A stretch of 64,000 nt of DNA, from positions 5,270,001 through 5,334,000 of the forward strand of contig NZ_JACHDO010000001.1 of assembly GCF_014201115.1 (NCBI RefSeq), in the 5' to 3' direction. The translations under genes were made by a program, and so were the position numbers. Each line of letters starts with the position of its first letter. The first letter of the stretch is position 1. This document shows, piece by piece, positions 1 to 8,541 of this stretch. The notes under the pieces were generated by a model. That model was not told where the DNA came from, ran no database searches, and saw nothing but the letters and a program-made list of their open reading frames with translations. This stretch comes from Nocardiopsis metallicus (GTDB lineage: Bacteria > Actinomycetota > Actinomycetes > Streptosporangiales > Streptosporangiaceae).

Positions 1-72
1 GTGAAGGAAGCCCGCCGCCGCAAACAGCTCGCCGCCGAACAGGCCCAGCGGGGAGCGGAGGAGATTCAGTAG
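1..72 (+). CDS. C-terminal tail of an unidentified gene (partial)
   Basis: An open frame runs from the window edge to a TAG stop at 70-72 and encodes 23 residues rich in Arg, Lys, Ala, Gln and Glu, as in a charged helical C-terminus. The GTG at position 1 need not be the start, because the gene may begin outside the window. No family can be recognised from so short a piece. Nothing gene-like follows until the IS66 remnant at 209. Confidence 0.35.
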   Translation: MKEARRRKQLAAEQAQRGAEEIQ

Positions 73-208
73 GAAGCCCCGGGGTGAGCCGCACGAGGTC
101 CCCCGGCCCCACGATCGCAGGCACAGCCAAGAAGAAATTCCGCCCTCATGTCGCATCTGTGCCAGCTTTGACCAGAGCGATGCGGGCCTCAAGAGCAGAT
201 CATGAGAG

Positions 209-1040
209 GTAACTATTCAGGTAGGGTGAACGCGGGTCACGCCGTCTCGGGCATCCAGCAGTCGCCCTCGACGAGATGGGCCAGGGCGGCGAACATGCCG
301 ATGCCGTGCTTGGCCGCCGTCGCGACATAGGAGCGCACCGCGCAAAACCACTCTGCCCCGCCAAAGAGCGCAGGCACCCCGACACCTTCTGGCGGACCTT
401 GACCATCCGCACCTCGCGCTCAGCCGCGTTGTTGTCGAACGGAGCCCGCTCATCCACGGTGAACCGCAGGTATTCCTCCTGCCTGTCCAGCATCCGCCGG
501 GCCAGGGCGTGGAACTTCGCCACCAGCTTCGACACCCGGCCCGAGGTCTGTTCCTCCCCGGCCAGCGCCGCGCTACGCCAGGCATGGCGCAACTCCCCCA
601 ACCGGCGGACATCGACCCCGGCCAGCGTGCCGACCCTCGCCAGGTGGTCCTCCACCAGCTCCTTCATCTCCCTGAGCGAGGGTGCGGACCGGGTGGTCGT
701 CTTGGCCGCCGGGCTTGCGGCCCGTTCAGCGGCGCTGGGAAATCGGAGCTGGTTTGACGAACGCGTCCGAGGAGGGTGGCTTGGAGTAGTTCGCCGAGTT
801 CTGTGCCAGGCGGGCTTCCAGCTCGGTGATCCGCTCGTGGGCCAGACGAAGCTCTTCGCGGGTCCGCGTCAGTTCGGCACGGAGTTGGGCGATCGAGGAG
901 GCCTGCTCGACGACCAGCGCGGCGAGTTCCTCATAGGAGGGCGGGGGTTGGTCGGTGGGGGTCACGGGTTCATTGTCGCGGGCCGGGTGCCCGTCCCGCA
1001 GCAGAACCAGTTAACTGGCCCGAGCAACTTGAACAGTTAC
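209..1040 (-). mobile_element. Decayed IS66-family element
   Basis: The element is bounded by imperfect inverted ends, GTAACTATTCAGG on the left and the reverse complement of GTAACTGTTCAAG on the right, which fit the GTAA-type tips of IS66 elements. It is about 832 bp, roughly half of a normal IS66 transposase unit, because the middle of the transposase is missing. The flanks (201-208 and 1041-1048) do not match, so no 8-bp target duplication survives. Confidence 0.7.
237..965 (-). pseudogene. IS66-type transposase, internally deleted
   Basis: The first piece (965 to about 726) encodes a coiled-coil start followed by the IS66 signature NSANYSKPPSSD. The frame then jumps directly to the C-terminal part (from about 667), with the characteristic FDNNAAEREVRMVKVRQKVSG block around the catalytic Glu. 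The last 40 residues (AEWFCAVRSYVATAAKHG, ending ...MPETA) are in another frame, so there is also a frameshift near 330-360. The central region with the first catalytic Asp residues is absent. The gene cannot make an active transposase. Confidence 0.8.
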
Positions 1041-1137
1041 AAAATCTCTTACTCAAGAAATTCACCAATTAAACAAAAGTCACATTTATTTCAGGCTATT
1101 ACACTTCGAAGCGAAAGATCCAATTGCCACTTTCGCT

Positions 1138-2433
1138 TCAGCGAAGCCCGACGGCAAATCGCTCATCATTATTAGAATTATAGGTAACGACAACCGACCC
1201 TGGAGCCAAGTGACCAGACGACCACGCTACAACCCGATCAGATGGAATGGAAACCGAATGATCAAAACCTTCAAAAAGTGCCAACTCTCCGTCCTCCAAG
1301 AAGACGCGATCAGTCAATAGAATTCCTTGCCTTAGGCCAATTCCCGGATCAGCAAGAATCGGCCGAACAACTGACTCACCTCTGCCATTGAGCTGTCTTT
1401 TTATTCGGCCATCGTGATCCTTGATCCAGTAATTCTCAACACGCCTGTCCCAGAGCCCGATCTCCGAGCCATCGTCGGAAACCCAAATCGGAATCTCGCG
1501 ACCATCTGTGATCAAAGATTCACCTTTAAAGGCATCAATAACTTGACCCGAATCGAAATGAGAATAGCGAGCTAGAACCATGCCATCATGTCGAGCCGTG
1601 AACTCTCGATCGAACGAACTTTCCGGATGGTCTGAGAAAAACACTTCCTCACGCCAAAGCTCCACTCCGTCACTAGGGTCAATACCTATCAAGGCCGAGA
1701 CAAAATCAGCAGAAACGCCACTTTTTGCCTCGGTGCCCGGAAAGCAAGTTACTGCCAATAGAATAACTTTGTCCCAGGCAAAAATATCATCAACAGATTC
1801 ATCCTGTGGACAATTTGCTGTTACTTCAACAGACCACAATTTCTCGTCAGTGGAAAATTCTCGAGCAGTCACTTCGCCGCTTTGATCCGCCGTGAACCAA
1901 GCGCTTTCTGTCACCGAGCTAAGTGCCGACCGAAGATGATAATTGGAGCTACCTTCTCCCACCACCGATCGAGAAATTTCACTAAGGTTGTAACGATGCA
2001 GGATTTTACCTGTGCCTGAATCTAGAATCAACATCTCTACATTGTCTTCGCCTTCGTTAGCTAAAGTTAAAACAACAAACCTCTGATCATCCGAGACGTT
2101 TCCCAATATCTCACTTCCTGGAACTCGGTACGCCCACAATTCCTCTCCACTGTCACCGGCTAATACCGTAACTCCGTCACCATAGAATACAGCGACCCCC
2201 ACAGGGATCGGTTTACTCAACAACCAACCACCACCATCAGGAGCCTGCCACTCCCAAGCCACCTCACTCACCGAAAGTGGATACTCAAGGTCCATCGGTA
2301 CATCATCGGCGATCTCGTGCTGGACACCTTCGGAGGAGCAACCAGAAAGCACAAGGAGAACCACGAAAATGGAGGAAAAGGAAAACAAAAATGAGCCATT
2401 AAGAGATTCAAAAAAATAATCACTAGACATCAT
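1138..2433 (-). CDS. Beta-propeller lipoprotein of the T7SS-linked gene cluster
   Basis: A 431-aa protein with an N-terminal hydrophobic stretch and lipobox LVLSGC (Cys about residue 32), so it is probably a lipoprotein on the outer face of the membrane. The body has repeated short blades such as GDGVTVLAGDSGEELWAYR and DSGTGKILHRYN, typical of PQQ-like or YncE-like propellers. It follows the large substrate-like gene with a gap of about 20 bp and is probably the last gene of the eccD-led operon. A second, broken paralogue lies at 21,849-22,749. The gene is clearly AT-richer than the chromosome to the right, which suggests transfer. The start is uncertain because two ATGs are adjacent and no strong ribosome site is seen. 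The specific role is unknown. Confidence 0.75.
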   Translation of the reverse strand: MMSSDYFFESLNGSFLFSFSSIFVVLLVLSGCSSEGVQHEIADDVPMDLEYPLSVSEVAWEWQAPDGGGWLLSKPIPVGVAVFYGDGVTVLAGDSGEELWAYRVPGSEILGNVSDDQRFVVLTLANEGEDNVEMLILDSGTGKILHRYNLSEISRSVVGEGSSNYHLRSALSSVTESAWFTADQSGEVTAREFSTDEKLWSVEVTANCPQDESVDDIFAWDKVILLAVTCFPGTEAKSGVSADFVSALIGIDPSDGVELWREEVFFSDHPESSFDREFTARHDGMVLARYSHFDSGQVIDAFKGESLITDGREIPIWVSDDGSEIGLWDRRVENYWIKDHDGRIKRQLNGRGESVVRPILADPGIGLRQGILLTDRVFLEDGELALFEGFDHSVSIPSDRVVAWSSGHLAPGSVVVTYNSNNDERFAVGLR

Positions 2434-2453
2434 TTTTCACATCACCGAATTTC

Positions 2454-3817
2454 TTATACTGCATGTTCTTCCCACGTTGTCCGAGCACGGTTGAAGCTGC
2501 CAAGGAAGTCCTCGGTAGCATCTCCGAGATTCTTTTCTGTTCCGCCAACAGTATCCCGAAAATCTTCGCTACTGAATTCAGAAAAGATGTCTTTAAGGGC
2601 TCCGCTGGTGCTCTCCAAATCCCAATCCATATGATTCGGTGGGACATAAGTTCCATTTGGCCCATCCACAAGAATCTCACCTTTCTCCTTATTATAAGGT
2701 GCGTATTTTTCTTCCATTTTTTCGATGAAATCAACCATCTCCTCGTACTTATTATCCTTCAAAATTGACCCATCACCCCCCTCTCCAAGAATTAGAGACA
2801 CAGCCATAGCATTTAGCTTCTCCTCCGACTCGTATTCTTTTTCAATAGTACCACTTCTCGCGTTAATTTCCACTTCATCCTTAGTGTCCTTTTCGAGGAT
2901 TTCATTGGCAAAGATTTTGGCAACTTCCACAACTGGCCCAGACAGGCCTAGATCGACCGATCCCAGGACGTCCACGGCTGAAGAAGTTACTTTATTATAG
3001 TGTTCAATTTGTTCATTATGGTTATCCCCTCTTGTTTGGCTCTCATTCAGAAGCGCCTGCTCAACTAGCCCTTGGATTGCCCCCGCACGACCAGCCTCAG
3101 TGTTAGGAAAGTCCCCACCTTGAAGAAATTCTTCCATCTTCTCAGCGGAGTTAGTAAGGACGTCTTGGTAAATGGAAGTAGCTGTATCACTGTCAGCCAT
3201 CGGAACTTGCATAAATGCGATTCTGGACTCCGCAGAAAAACGAGTGTCTTGTTCAGCTGCGGCATCTCCTACACCATTAGTGTCACCAAATACTTCCATG
3301 TTCGCTAGGAAAACATCTCCAAAACCATTTGCCAGCTCTGGGTTCAGATGTCCAGCTGAAACGTCGTACCAGGTTTCATCTTTTCCGTCTTCGCCTCCAC
3401 CTTCGTCTACAACTGAGTGGCCTGTGTTTGACATAGTTTCACGGAAGTCTTCATTATCGAATAGTGCCAGTAGCGCATCCAGCCCCTTATCTTTAAGCTC
3501 ATCCCTAGGCAGGATTGGAGGATTCTCCCTAAGTTCATCGCTACTCGGGATTGTGTGTTCCGCCAGCCAGTCAGTCACTTTACTCGCGGCTTTGCCATCA
3601 TCATCCCAATCGCGTGTGTACAGCTCCCCCAGAATGTCCTCTGGTTTAAGGTGAGAGTTATTCGGCAAATGATCGAAATCATGACCATTGGGATATTCTC
3701 CAGACAAGATCACATAGTTAGCTTCCTCGTTTCGAGTAGAAATGTTCAAAAGGCTACTGGCTATATCGTCAGGGAAACTGTCTCCAAGTTCCTCCCCCCA
3801 TTCCTTCGCGATAACCC
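2454..3817 (-). pseudogene. C-terminal half of a large ESX-substrate-like protein
   Basis: This is the downstream half of the gene whose upstream half is 8,542-9,642, separated by an ISAs1-family insertion. The duplicated target GCGATAACCC (3808-3817 and 8541-8550) lets the halves be joined as ...SRVIAKEWGEELG... The rejoined gene has 818 codons once two single-base insertions in the upstream half are removed. The C-terminal half is acidic and helical, with motifs such as DYDG-like acidic loops and repeated EDFRDT segments (near 3,450 and 2,550). No enzymatic or toxin domain is recognised. The stop lies 20 bp before the propeller lipoprotein. It resembles large unnamed actinobacterial proteins encoded beside T7SS genes, which is recall and not a search result. 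Confidence 0.75.
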
Positions 3818-3859
3818 CAGGGCTGTTGCAAAGTCGGGTGAGGGATTCGTTGCCCCTGT

Positions 3860-4035
3860 TCAGGGGATCTGGAGTAGCTCTAGAGGGCGAGTGAAGGTCT
3901 CGTAGGACACCCAACGGATCGCTTCGGGGATGCTGGTCATCCCCAGCTCCGTCAGCAGCGGAATCGTCAGGTTGCGCAGCATCGCCATGTTCTGTGGGCC
4001 GTTCCCGCACCGCACCCTGGAGGCGTCCTCGCCAA
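3860..4035 (-). pseudogene. C-terminal end of the split ISAs1 transposase
   Basis: Read on the minus strand, this piece encodes GEDASRVRCGNGPQNMAMLR and continues to a TGA at 3860-3862, which is the normal end of an ISAs1 transposase. It continues exactly the piece ending ...HHVRDVSFG at 5,750. The two fragments share the duplicated CCAA (4032-4035 and 5750-5753), and joining them gives 367 codons plus stop in frame. It is separated from the rest of its gene by IS1380-type copy A. Confidence 0.85.
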
Positions 4036-5749
4036 CCCGGATTCGTCAGGGGTCTGATCGCGTCTTCTGATCCGGCACTTCGCCCATGGTGTCCCTGGTC
4101 CGGGCAGGAACGAGCCCTCGCGTGACGCCGCGGTGCGCGCCGGGCTCCACGAACCCCGGAACTGCGTGCTCCCTCCTTCCTGCTGCTCGTCGGATCAGGT
4201 CCCGATCCTCAGGTGAGGGTCGGCAGAGCGGTCAACCGCTGCCAGCAGGTAGTGAACGCCTCCGCCCAGGGCCAGGACCGTTCGATACGCAGGAAGCGGC
4301 GGCGGGCGTGGCGGGCCAGACGGGCGGGCAGGTGGTAGATCCGAAACCGCATGCTCTCAGGCTCGGCATCCGCGAGGTCCTCCGCATCGTGCAGGGTGAG
4401 CAACCGCAGCCAGGCGTCCAGATCCGCGGCCAGGTTGGCCGCGAGCACCCACGCCTGGTTGACCTGCCAGGACGATGACGGCAACAACGCGAGCCCCATC
4501 GCCTTGTTCGTGCGCACCCGATCCTCGACCTCGGCGTGGTCTCGGTGCAGCGCGTCCAGAAACTGGGCCTGGTGGGAGCCCGGCACCCGATGCATCCGCT
4601 TGATGTTGGTCGCGCAGATGGCGTAGCGCCAACCGGTCTTCCTCTCCATGGCGGTGAGCTTGGCGGTGTGGCGGCGGGAGGGGCGTACCCGGCGGACGAT
4701 GAGCCGCATCCCCTTGGGCCAGCCTTCGCGGGTGTTGAGCCCGGTCAGTTCGGCGACCTCATAGCCCTCTTGGAGGTCGCCTTTCTGGTCCACGGCGCTC
4801 TCCCACGCGCTCTCGGGGATCTTCGCGATCGCCTCCTCGTCCGCGGTGGTGATCTTCCACCCGACGGTGAAGCGCACCGTCCTGCGGCTGGTGTTCAGCT
4901 TCTCCAGGTACTCGAGGAGGTCGTGGGTGGCGCCGGCTCCGTCGATACGGACGAGGATCTTGGCCCGGGAAGAGCCGGGGACCTGATCCAGGGCCCAGGT
5001 GAGCACGTTGATGTGGTCGCTCGCGGTGTTGGCTCCGGCGTTGCCGGGGCGCAGCAGCATGGCCAGGCACTCGCCGGTGTTGGCGCACCAGGCGGCCAGG
5101 GGGTGGAACCCGAAACTGGACTTGAAGGTGGGTGCGGCCCCTTCCTTGTTGGAGGTGGTGGTGATGATCGTGGCGTCGGCGTCCAGCACGATCCATCCCT
5201 TCAGGGGTTTGCCCGCGACCTTCACTTGGGGGAACCCGCCGGGGCGCAGGTGCAGCAGCGTCCACACGTGGCGGCGGATCTGCCGCCGGGCCTTGGCGAT
5301 CGCCGCCAGGGCCCTCTCGTCGAGGACGTTCAGGGCGCGGCGCAGGGTGGAGTCGGAAGTGGGTGGGCCGAACACGGGCCGGTGGTGCAGGCCCAGGCGT
5401 TCGGCTTCGGAGAGGTTGCGGGCGCCGAGCACGATGGCGATGACCAGGTGGACCAGGGTGGTGGCCCGGTCCCGCCAGCCGTTGGCGGTGCTGGTGGGCA
5501 AGGCTGTGGCGAGGGCCCGGGTGAGGCCGGTGCGGTCGGCGAGCTGGCGGAGCAGGACGGCTCCGGCATGCCCGACGAGGTTGGTGCTGTTGGCGGTCAC
5601 GGACAGGCGGTGGTCCCAGGTAGGCTCGTGCACCAGAAAGGTGCTCCTGATTCTGCTGTGATGTTTCCTAGACAGTCACATCTTTGCAGGTAGGGGCACC
5701 TTTCGTGCTGTCAGGGGTCGGTCCTCCCAATTCCGCTGAATAGCCGGGG
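4036..5749 (-). mobile_element. IS1380-family element, copy A
   Basis: A 1,714-bp element with imperfect ends (CCCGGATTCGTCAGG and, inverted, CCCCGGCTATTCAGC) flanked by the 4-bp duplication CCAA (4032-4035 and 5750-5753). It is inserted in the ISAs1 transposase gene. Copy B (6731-8444) appears base-for-base identical in opposite orientation, from every segment I compared and from the identical translated transposases. Together they form a palindrome with a 981-bp spacer. Confidence 0.9.
4209..5633 (-). CDS. IS1380-family DDE transposase (copy A)
   Basis: A 474-aa transposase starting at GTG with an AGGAG ribosome site a few bases upstream. The N-terminus (about residues 1-110) fits a DNA-binding helical region. 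The core shows the first catalytic Asp in VLDADATI and the second in VRIDGAGAT, followed by a C-terminal domain rich in Arg and Trp (AMERKTGWRYAI). Length and layout match the IS1380 family. It is complete, and its translation is identical to that of copy B, so the element may be active. Confidence 0.92.
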   Translation of the reverse strand: MHEPTWDHRLSVTANSTNLVGHAGAVLLRQLADRTGLTRALATALPTSTANGWRDRATTLVHLVIAIVLGARNLSEAERLGLHHRPVFGPPTSDSTLRRALNVLDERALAAIAKARRQIRRHVWTLLHLRPGGFPQVKVAGKPLKGWIVLDADATIITTTSNKEGAAPTFKSSFGFHPLAAWCANTGECLAMLLRPGNAGANTASDHINVLTWALDQVPGSSRAKILVRIDGAGATHDLLEYLEKLNTSRRTVRFTVGWKITTADEEAIAKIPESAWESAVDQKGDLQEGYEVAELTGLNTREGWPKGMRLIVRRVRPSRRHTAKLTAMERKTGWRYAICATNIKRMHRVPGSHQAQFLDALHRDHAEVEDRVRTNKAMGLALLPSSSWQVNQAWVLAANLAADLDAWLRLLTLHDAEDLADAEPESMRFRIYHLPARLARHARRRFLRIERSWPWAEAFTTCWQRLTALPTLT

Positions 5750-6681
5750 CCAAAGCTCACGTCCCGCACATGATGCAGCGCCTCGATCCGCCAATGACCC
5801 CGCACCAGGCCCGCCAACCGGGCAGCACCGGCCTGCTCTGCGGACAAACTCGTGATCACATAGGCGTAGGTGCGCCTCACCCGGCCAGTGGCCACCTCCT
5901 TGACCCACCGGTGCACCCGCACCACCTGGCAGGCGTAGGGAAAAGCGATCCGGGGAGCGGTGAGCACCTTGACCGTGCGCCTCTCCTGGCGCCCGTGCCC
6001 ACGCGAGGCTTCGGTGAACAGGGCGGGCGCTTGCCTCCACGGAAGTGCTTTGACCTGGTTGAACAAGGTTGGCTGGTTGCGTTTGACGGTGAGTAGGTAG
6101 TGGGCCTTGCGTTCCTTGACCAGGTGCTGGGCGGTATCGGTCTGGGTGTGCAGCGCATCAGCGGAGATCACAGTGCCTTCGATGTCCATCCCGGCCAGGA
6201 CGTCCTGGAGAGCGGGGATCTCGCTGGTCTTGTCCGCCACCCGGATCTGAGCGGCCACCTGTCCGGTGGGGGTCATCGCGGCCAGTAGGTGCACGGCCTG
6301 GGAGCGGCGGGTGCGCGAGCCTCGCACGCTTTTGCCGTCGATGATGAGCACGGCCAGGTCGGCGGCGGTGCTCATGCGGTTCAGCGCGGCGGGGTCCAGG
6401 CTGGTCAGGACCCTGCGGATCGTGGCCGCAGAGGGGGCGGTGCGCACTCCGAGTTCGGGGTGGGTGATGCGGGCTCCCAATCGGGTCAGGGTGTGTTGGG
6501 GTGCGTTATGCGCCCACTGGCCGATCGCGGTCAGGGAGCGGGCTCCGCAGAGCACGGCGCACAGGCAGATCAAGATGATGCAGCCCAGGCGGTGGCGGCG
6601 GCCCCGCCGATCGCGAGGATCGGCTTCTTCTCCGGTGGGCGCGGACAGGGCGGGAGAGGGCGTGGCAGACTGGGGGCGCAA
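5750..6681 (-). pseudogene. N-terminal part of the split ISAs1 transposase
   Basis: This part begins MRPQSATPSPALS and carries the ISAs1/H-repeat core: the N-terminal DUF4338-like region with GARSLTAIGQWA, the catalytic Asp motifs LIIDGKSVRGS and ISADALHTQTD, and the HWRIEALHHVRDV block with the catalytic Glu. The frame is then cut at SFG by copy A of the IS1380-type element. The predicted read-through adds about 27 residues of foreign sequence. The enzyme lacks its normal C-terminus and is presumably inactive unless copy A excises precisely. Confidence 0.88.
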
Positions 6682-6730
6682 CGGAGTCCTTGTGAGGCCA
6701 GGGGTGTGAGAGTTCCTGACCTTCTACCAG

Positions 6731-8444
6731 CCCCGGCTATTCAGCGGAATTGGGAGGACCGACCCCTGACAGCACGAAAGGTGCCCCTACCTGCAAAGAT
6801 GTGACTGTCTAGGAAACATCACAGCAGAATCAGGAGCACCTTTCTGGTGCACGAGCCTACCTGGGACCACCGCCTGTCCGTGACCGCCAACAGCACCAAC
6901 CTCGTCGGGCATGCCGGAGCCGTCCTGCTCCGCCAGCTCGCCGACCGCACCGGCCTCACCCGGGCCCTCGCCACAGCCTTGCCCACCAGCACCGCCAACG
7001 GCTGGCGGGACCGGGCCACCACCCTGGTCCACCTGGTCATCGCCATCGTGCTCGGCGCCCGCAACCTCTCCGAAGCCGAACGCCTGGGCCTGCACCACCG
7101 GCCCGTGTTCGGCCCACCCACTTCCGACTCCACCCTGCGCCGCGCCCTGAACGTCCTCGACGAGAGGGCCCTGGCGGCGATCGCCAAGGCCCGGCGGCAG
7201 ATCCGCCGCCACGTGTGGACGCTGCTGCACCTGCGCCCCGGCGGGTTCCCCCAAGTGAAGGTCGCGGGCAAACCCCTGAAGGGATGGATCGTGCTGGACG
7301 CCGACGCCACGATCATCACCACCACCTCCAACAAGGAAGGGGCCGCACCCACCTTCAAGTCCAGTTTCGGGTTCCACCCCCTGGCCGCCTGGTGCGCCAA
7401 CACCGGCGAGTGCCTGGCCATGCTGCTGCGCCCCGGCAACGCCGGAGCCAACACCGCGAGCGACCACATCAACGTGCTCACCTGGGCCCTGGATCAGGTC
7501 CCCGGCTCTTCCCGGGCCAAGATCCTCGTCCGTATCGACGGAGCCGGCGCCACCCACGACCTCCTCGAGTACCTGGAGAAGCTGAACACCAGCCGCAGGA
7601 CGGTGCGCTTCACCGTCGGGTGGAAGATCACCACCGCGGACGAGGAGGCGATCGCGAAGATCCCCGAGAGCGCGTGGGAGAGCGCCGTGGACCAGAAAGG
7701 CGACCTCCAAGAGGGCTATGAGGTCGCCGAACTGACCGGGCTCAACACCCGCGAAGGCTGGCCCAAGGGGATGCGGCTCATCGTCCGCCGGGTACGCCCC
7801 TCCCGCCGCCACACCGCCAAGCTCACCGCCATGGAGAGGAAGACCGGTTGGCGCTACGCCATCTGCGCGACCAACATCAAGCGGATGCATCGGGTGCCGG
7901 GCTCCCACCAGGCCCAGTTTCTGGACGCGCTGCACCGAGACCACGCCGAGGTCGAGGATCGGGTGCGCACGAACAAGGCGATGGGGCTCGCGTTGTTGCC
8001 GTCATCGTCCTGGCAGGTCAACCAGGCGTGGGTGCTCGCGGCCAACCTGGCCGCGGATCTGGACGCCTGGCTGCGGTTGCTCACCCTGCACGATGCGGAG
8101 GACCTCGCGGATGCCGAGCCTGAGAGCATGCGGTTTCGGATCTACCACCTGCCCGCCCGTCTGGCCCGCCACGCCCGCCGCCGCTTCCTGCGTATCGAAC
8201 GGTCCTGGCCCTGGGCGGAGGCGTTCACTACCTGCTGGCAGCGGTTGACCGCTCTGCCGACCCTCACCTGAGGATCGGGACCTGATCCGACGAGCAGCAG
8301 GAAGGAGGGAGCACGCAGTTCCGGGGTTCGTGGAGCCCGGCGCGCACCGCGGCGTCACGCGAGGGCTCGTTCCTGCCCGGACCAGGGACACCATGGGCGA
8401 AGTGCCGGATCAGAAGACGCGATCAGACCCCTGACGAATCCGGG
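6731..8444 (+). mobile_element. IS1380-family element, copy B
   Basis: A 1,714-bp inverted copy of 4036-5749, flanked by the 4-bp duplication CCAG (6727-6730 and 8445-8448). Because it has its own duplication, different from that of copy A (CCAA), it arrived by a separate transposition event and not by inversion or gene duplication. It lies upstream of the ISAs1 transposase start, between that gene and the outer end of the element. Confidence 0.9.
6847..8271 (+). CDS. IS1380-family DDE transposase (copy B)
   Basis: A 474-aa transposase whose translation is identical to that of the copy at 4209-5633, with GTG start, AGGAG upstream, and catalytic Asp motifs VLDADATI and VRIDGAGAT. It is divergent from copy A across the ISAs1 fragment. 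Identity of the two copies implies recent duplication by transposition. Confidence 0.92.
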   Translation: MHEPTWDHRLSVTANSTNLVGHAGAVLLRQLADRTGLTRALATALPTSTANGWRDRATTLVHLVIAIVLGARNLSEAERLGLHHRPVFGPPTSDSTLRRALNVLDERALAAIAKARRQIRRHVWTLLHLRPGGFPQVKVAGKPLKGWIVLDADATIITTTSNKEGAAPTFKSSFGFHPLAAWCANTGECLAMLLRPGNAGANTASDHINVLTWALDQVPGSSRAKILVRIDGAGATHDLLEYLEKLNTSRRTVRFTVGWKITTADEEAIAKIPESAWESAVDQKGDLQEGYEVAELTGLNTREGWPKGMRLIVRRVRPSRRHTAKLTAMERKTGWRYAICATNIKRMHRVPGSHQAQFLDALHRDHAEVEDRVRTNKAMGLALLPSSSWQVNQAWVLAANLAADLDAWLRLLTLHDAEDLADAEPESMRFRIYHLPARLARHARRRFLRIERSWPWAEAFTTCWQRLTALPTLT

Positions 8445-8541
8445 CCAGGGCTCCGTTGTTGTGTGTGGGGTCTTCTACTGGATCGCTGCAGGCTTGTGAT
8501 CAGTGATAACGCTACTCATCCCCGACTTTGCAACAGCCCTG

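Larger units (their letters stand above)
3818..8541 (-). mobile_element. ISAs1-family element carrying two inverted IS1380-type copies
   Basis: Terminal inverted repeats of 21 nt lie at 3818-3838 (CAGGGCTGTTGCAAAGTCGG...) and 8521-8541. The flanks carry a 10-bp direct repeat GCGATAACCC (3808-3817 and 8541-8550), the size expected for ISAs1-family target duplication; one base is shared with the repeat end. Without the two IS1380-type insertions the element is about 1.3 kb, a normal ISAs1 length and close to the other copy at 20,565-21,848 (1,284 bp). It interrupts the large substrate-like gene. The two inserted copies are each flanked by their own 4-bp duplication, so the order of events is readable: ISAs1 first, IS1380 types later. 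Confidence 0.88.

Noticed and set aside
4536..5693. Long Gly/Val-rich reading frame opposite the IS1380 transposase (and its twin at 6787-7944)
   Set aside because: Antisense to a clear transposase in both copies, with low-complexity composition and no recognisable fold; a by-product of high GC.
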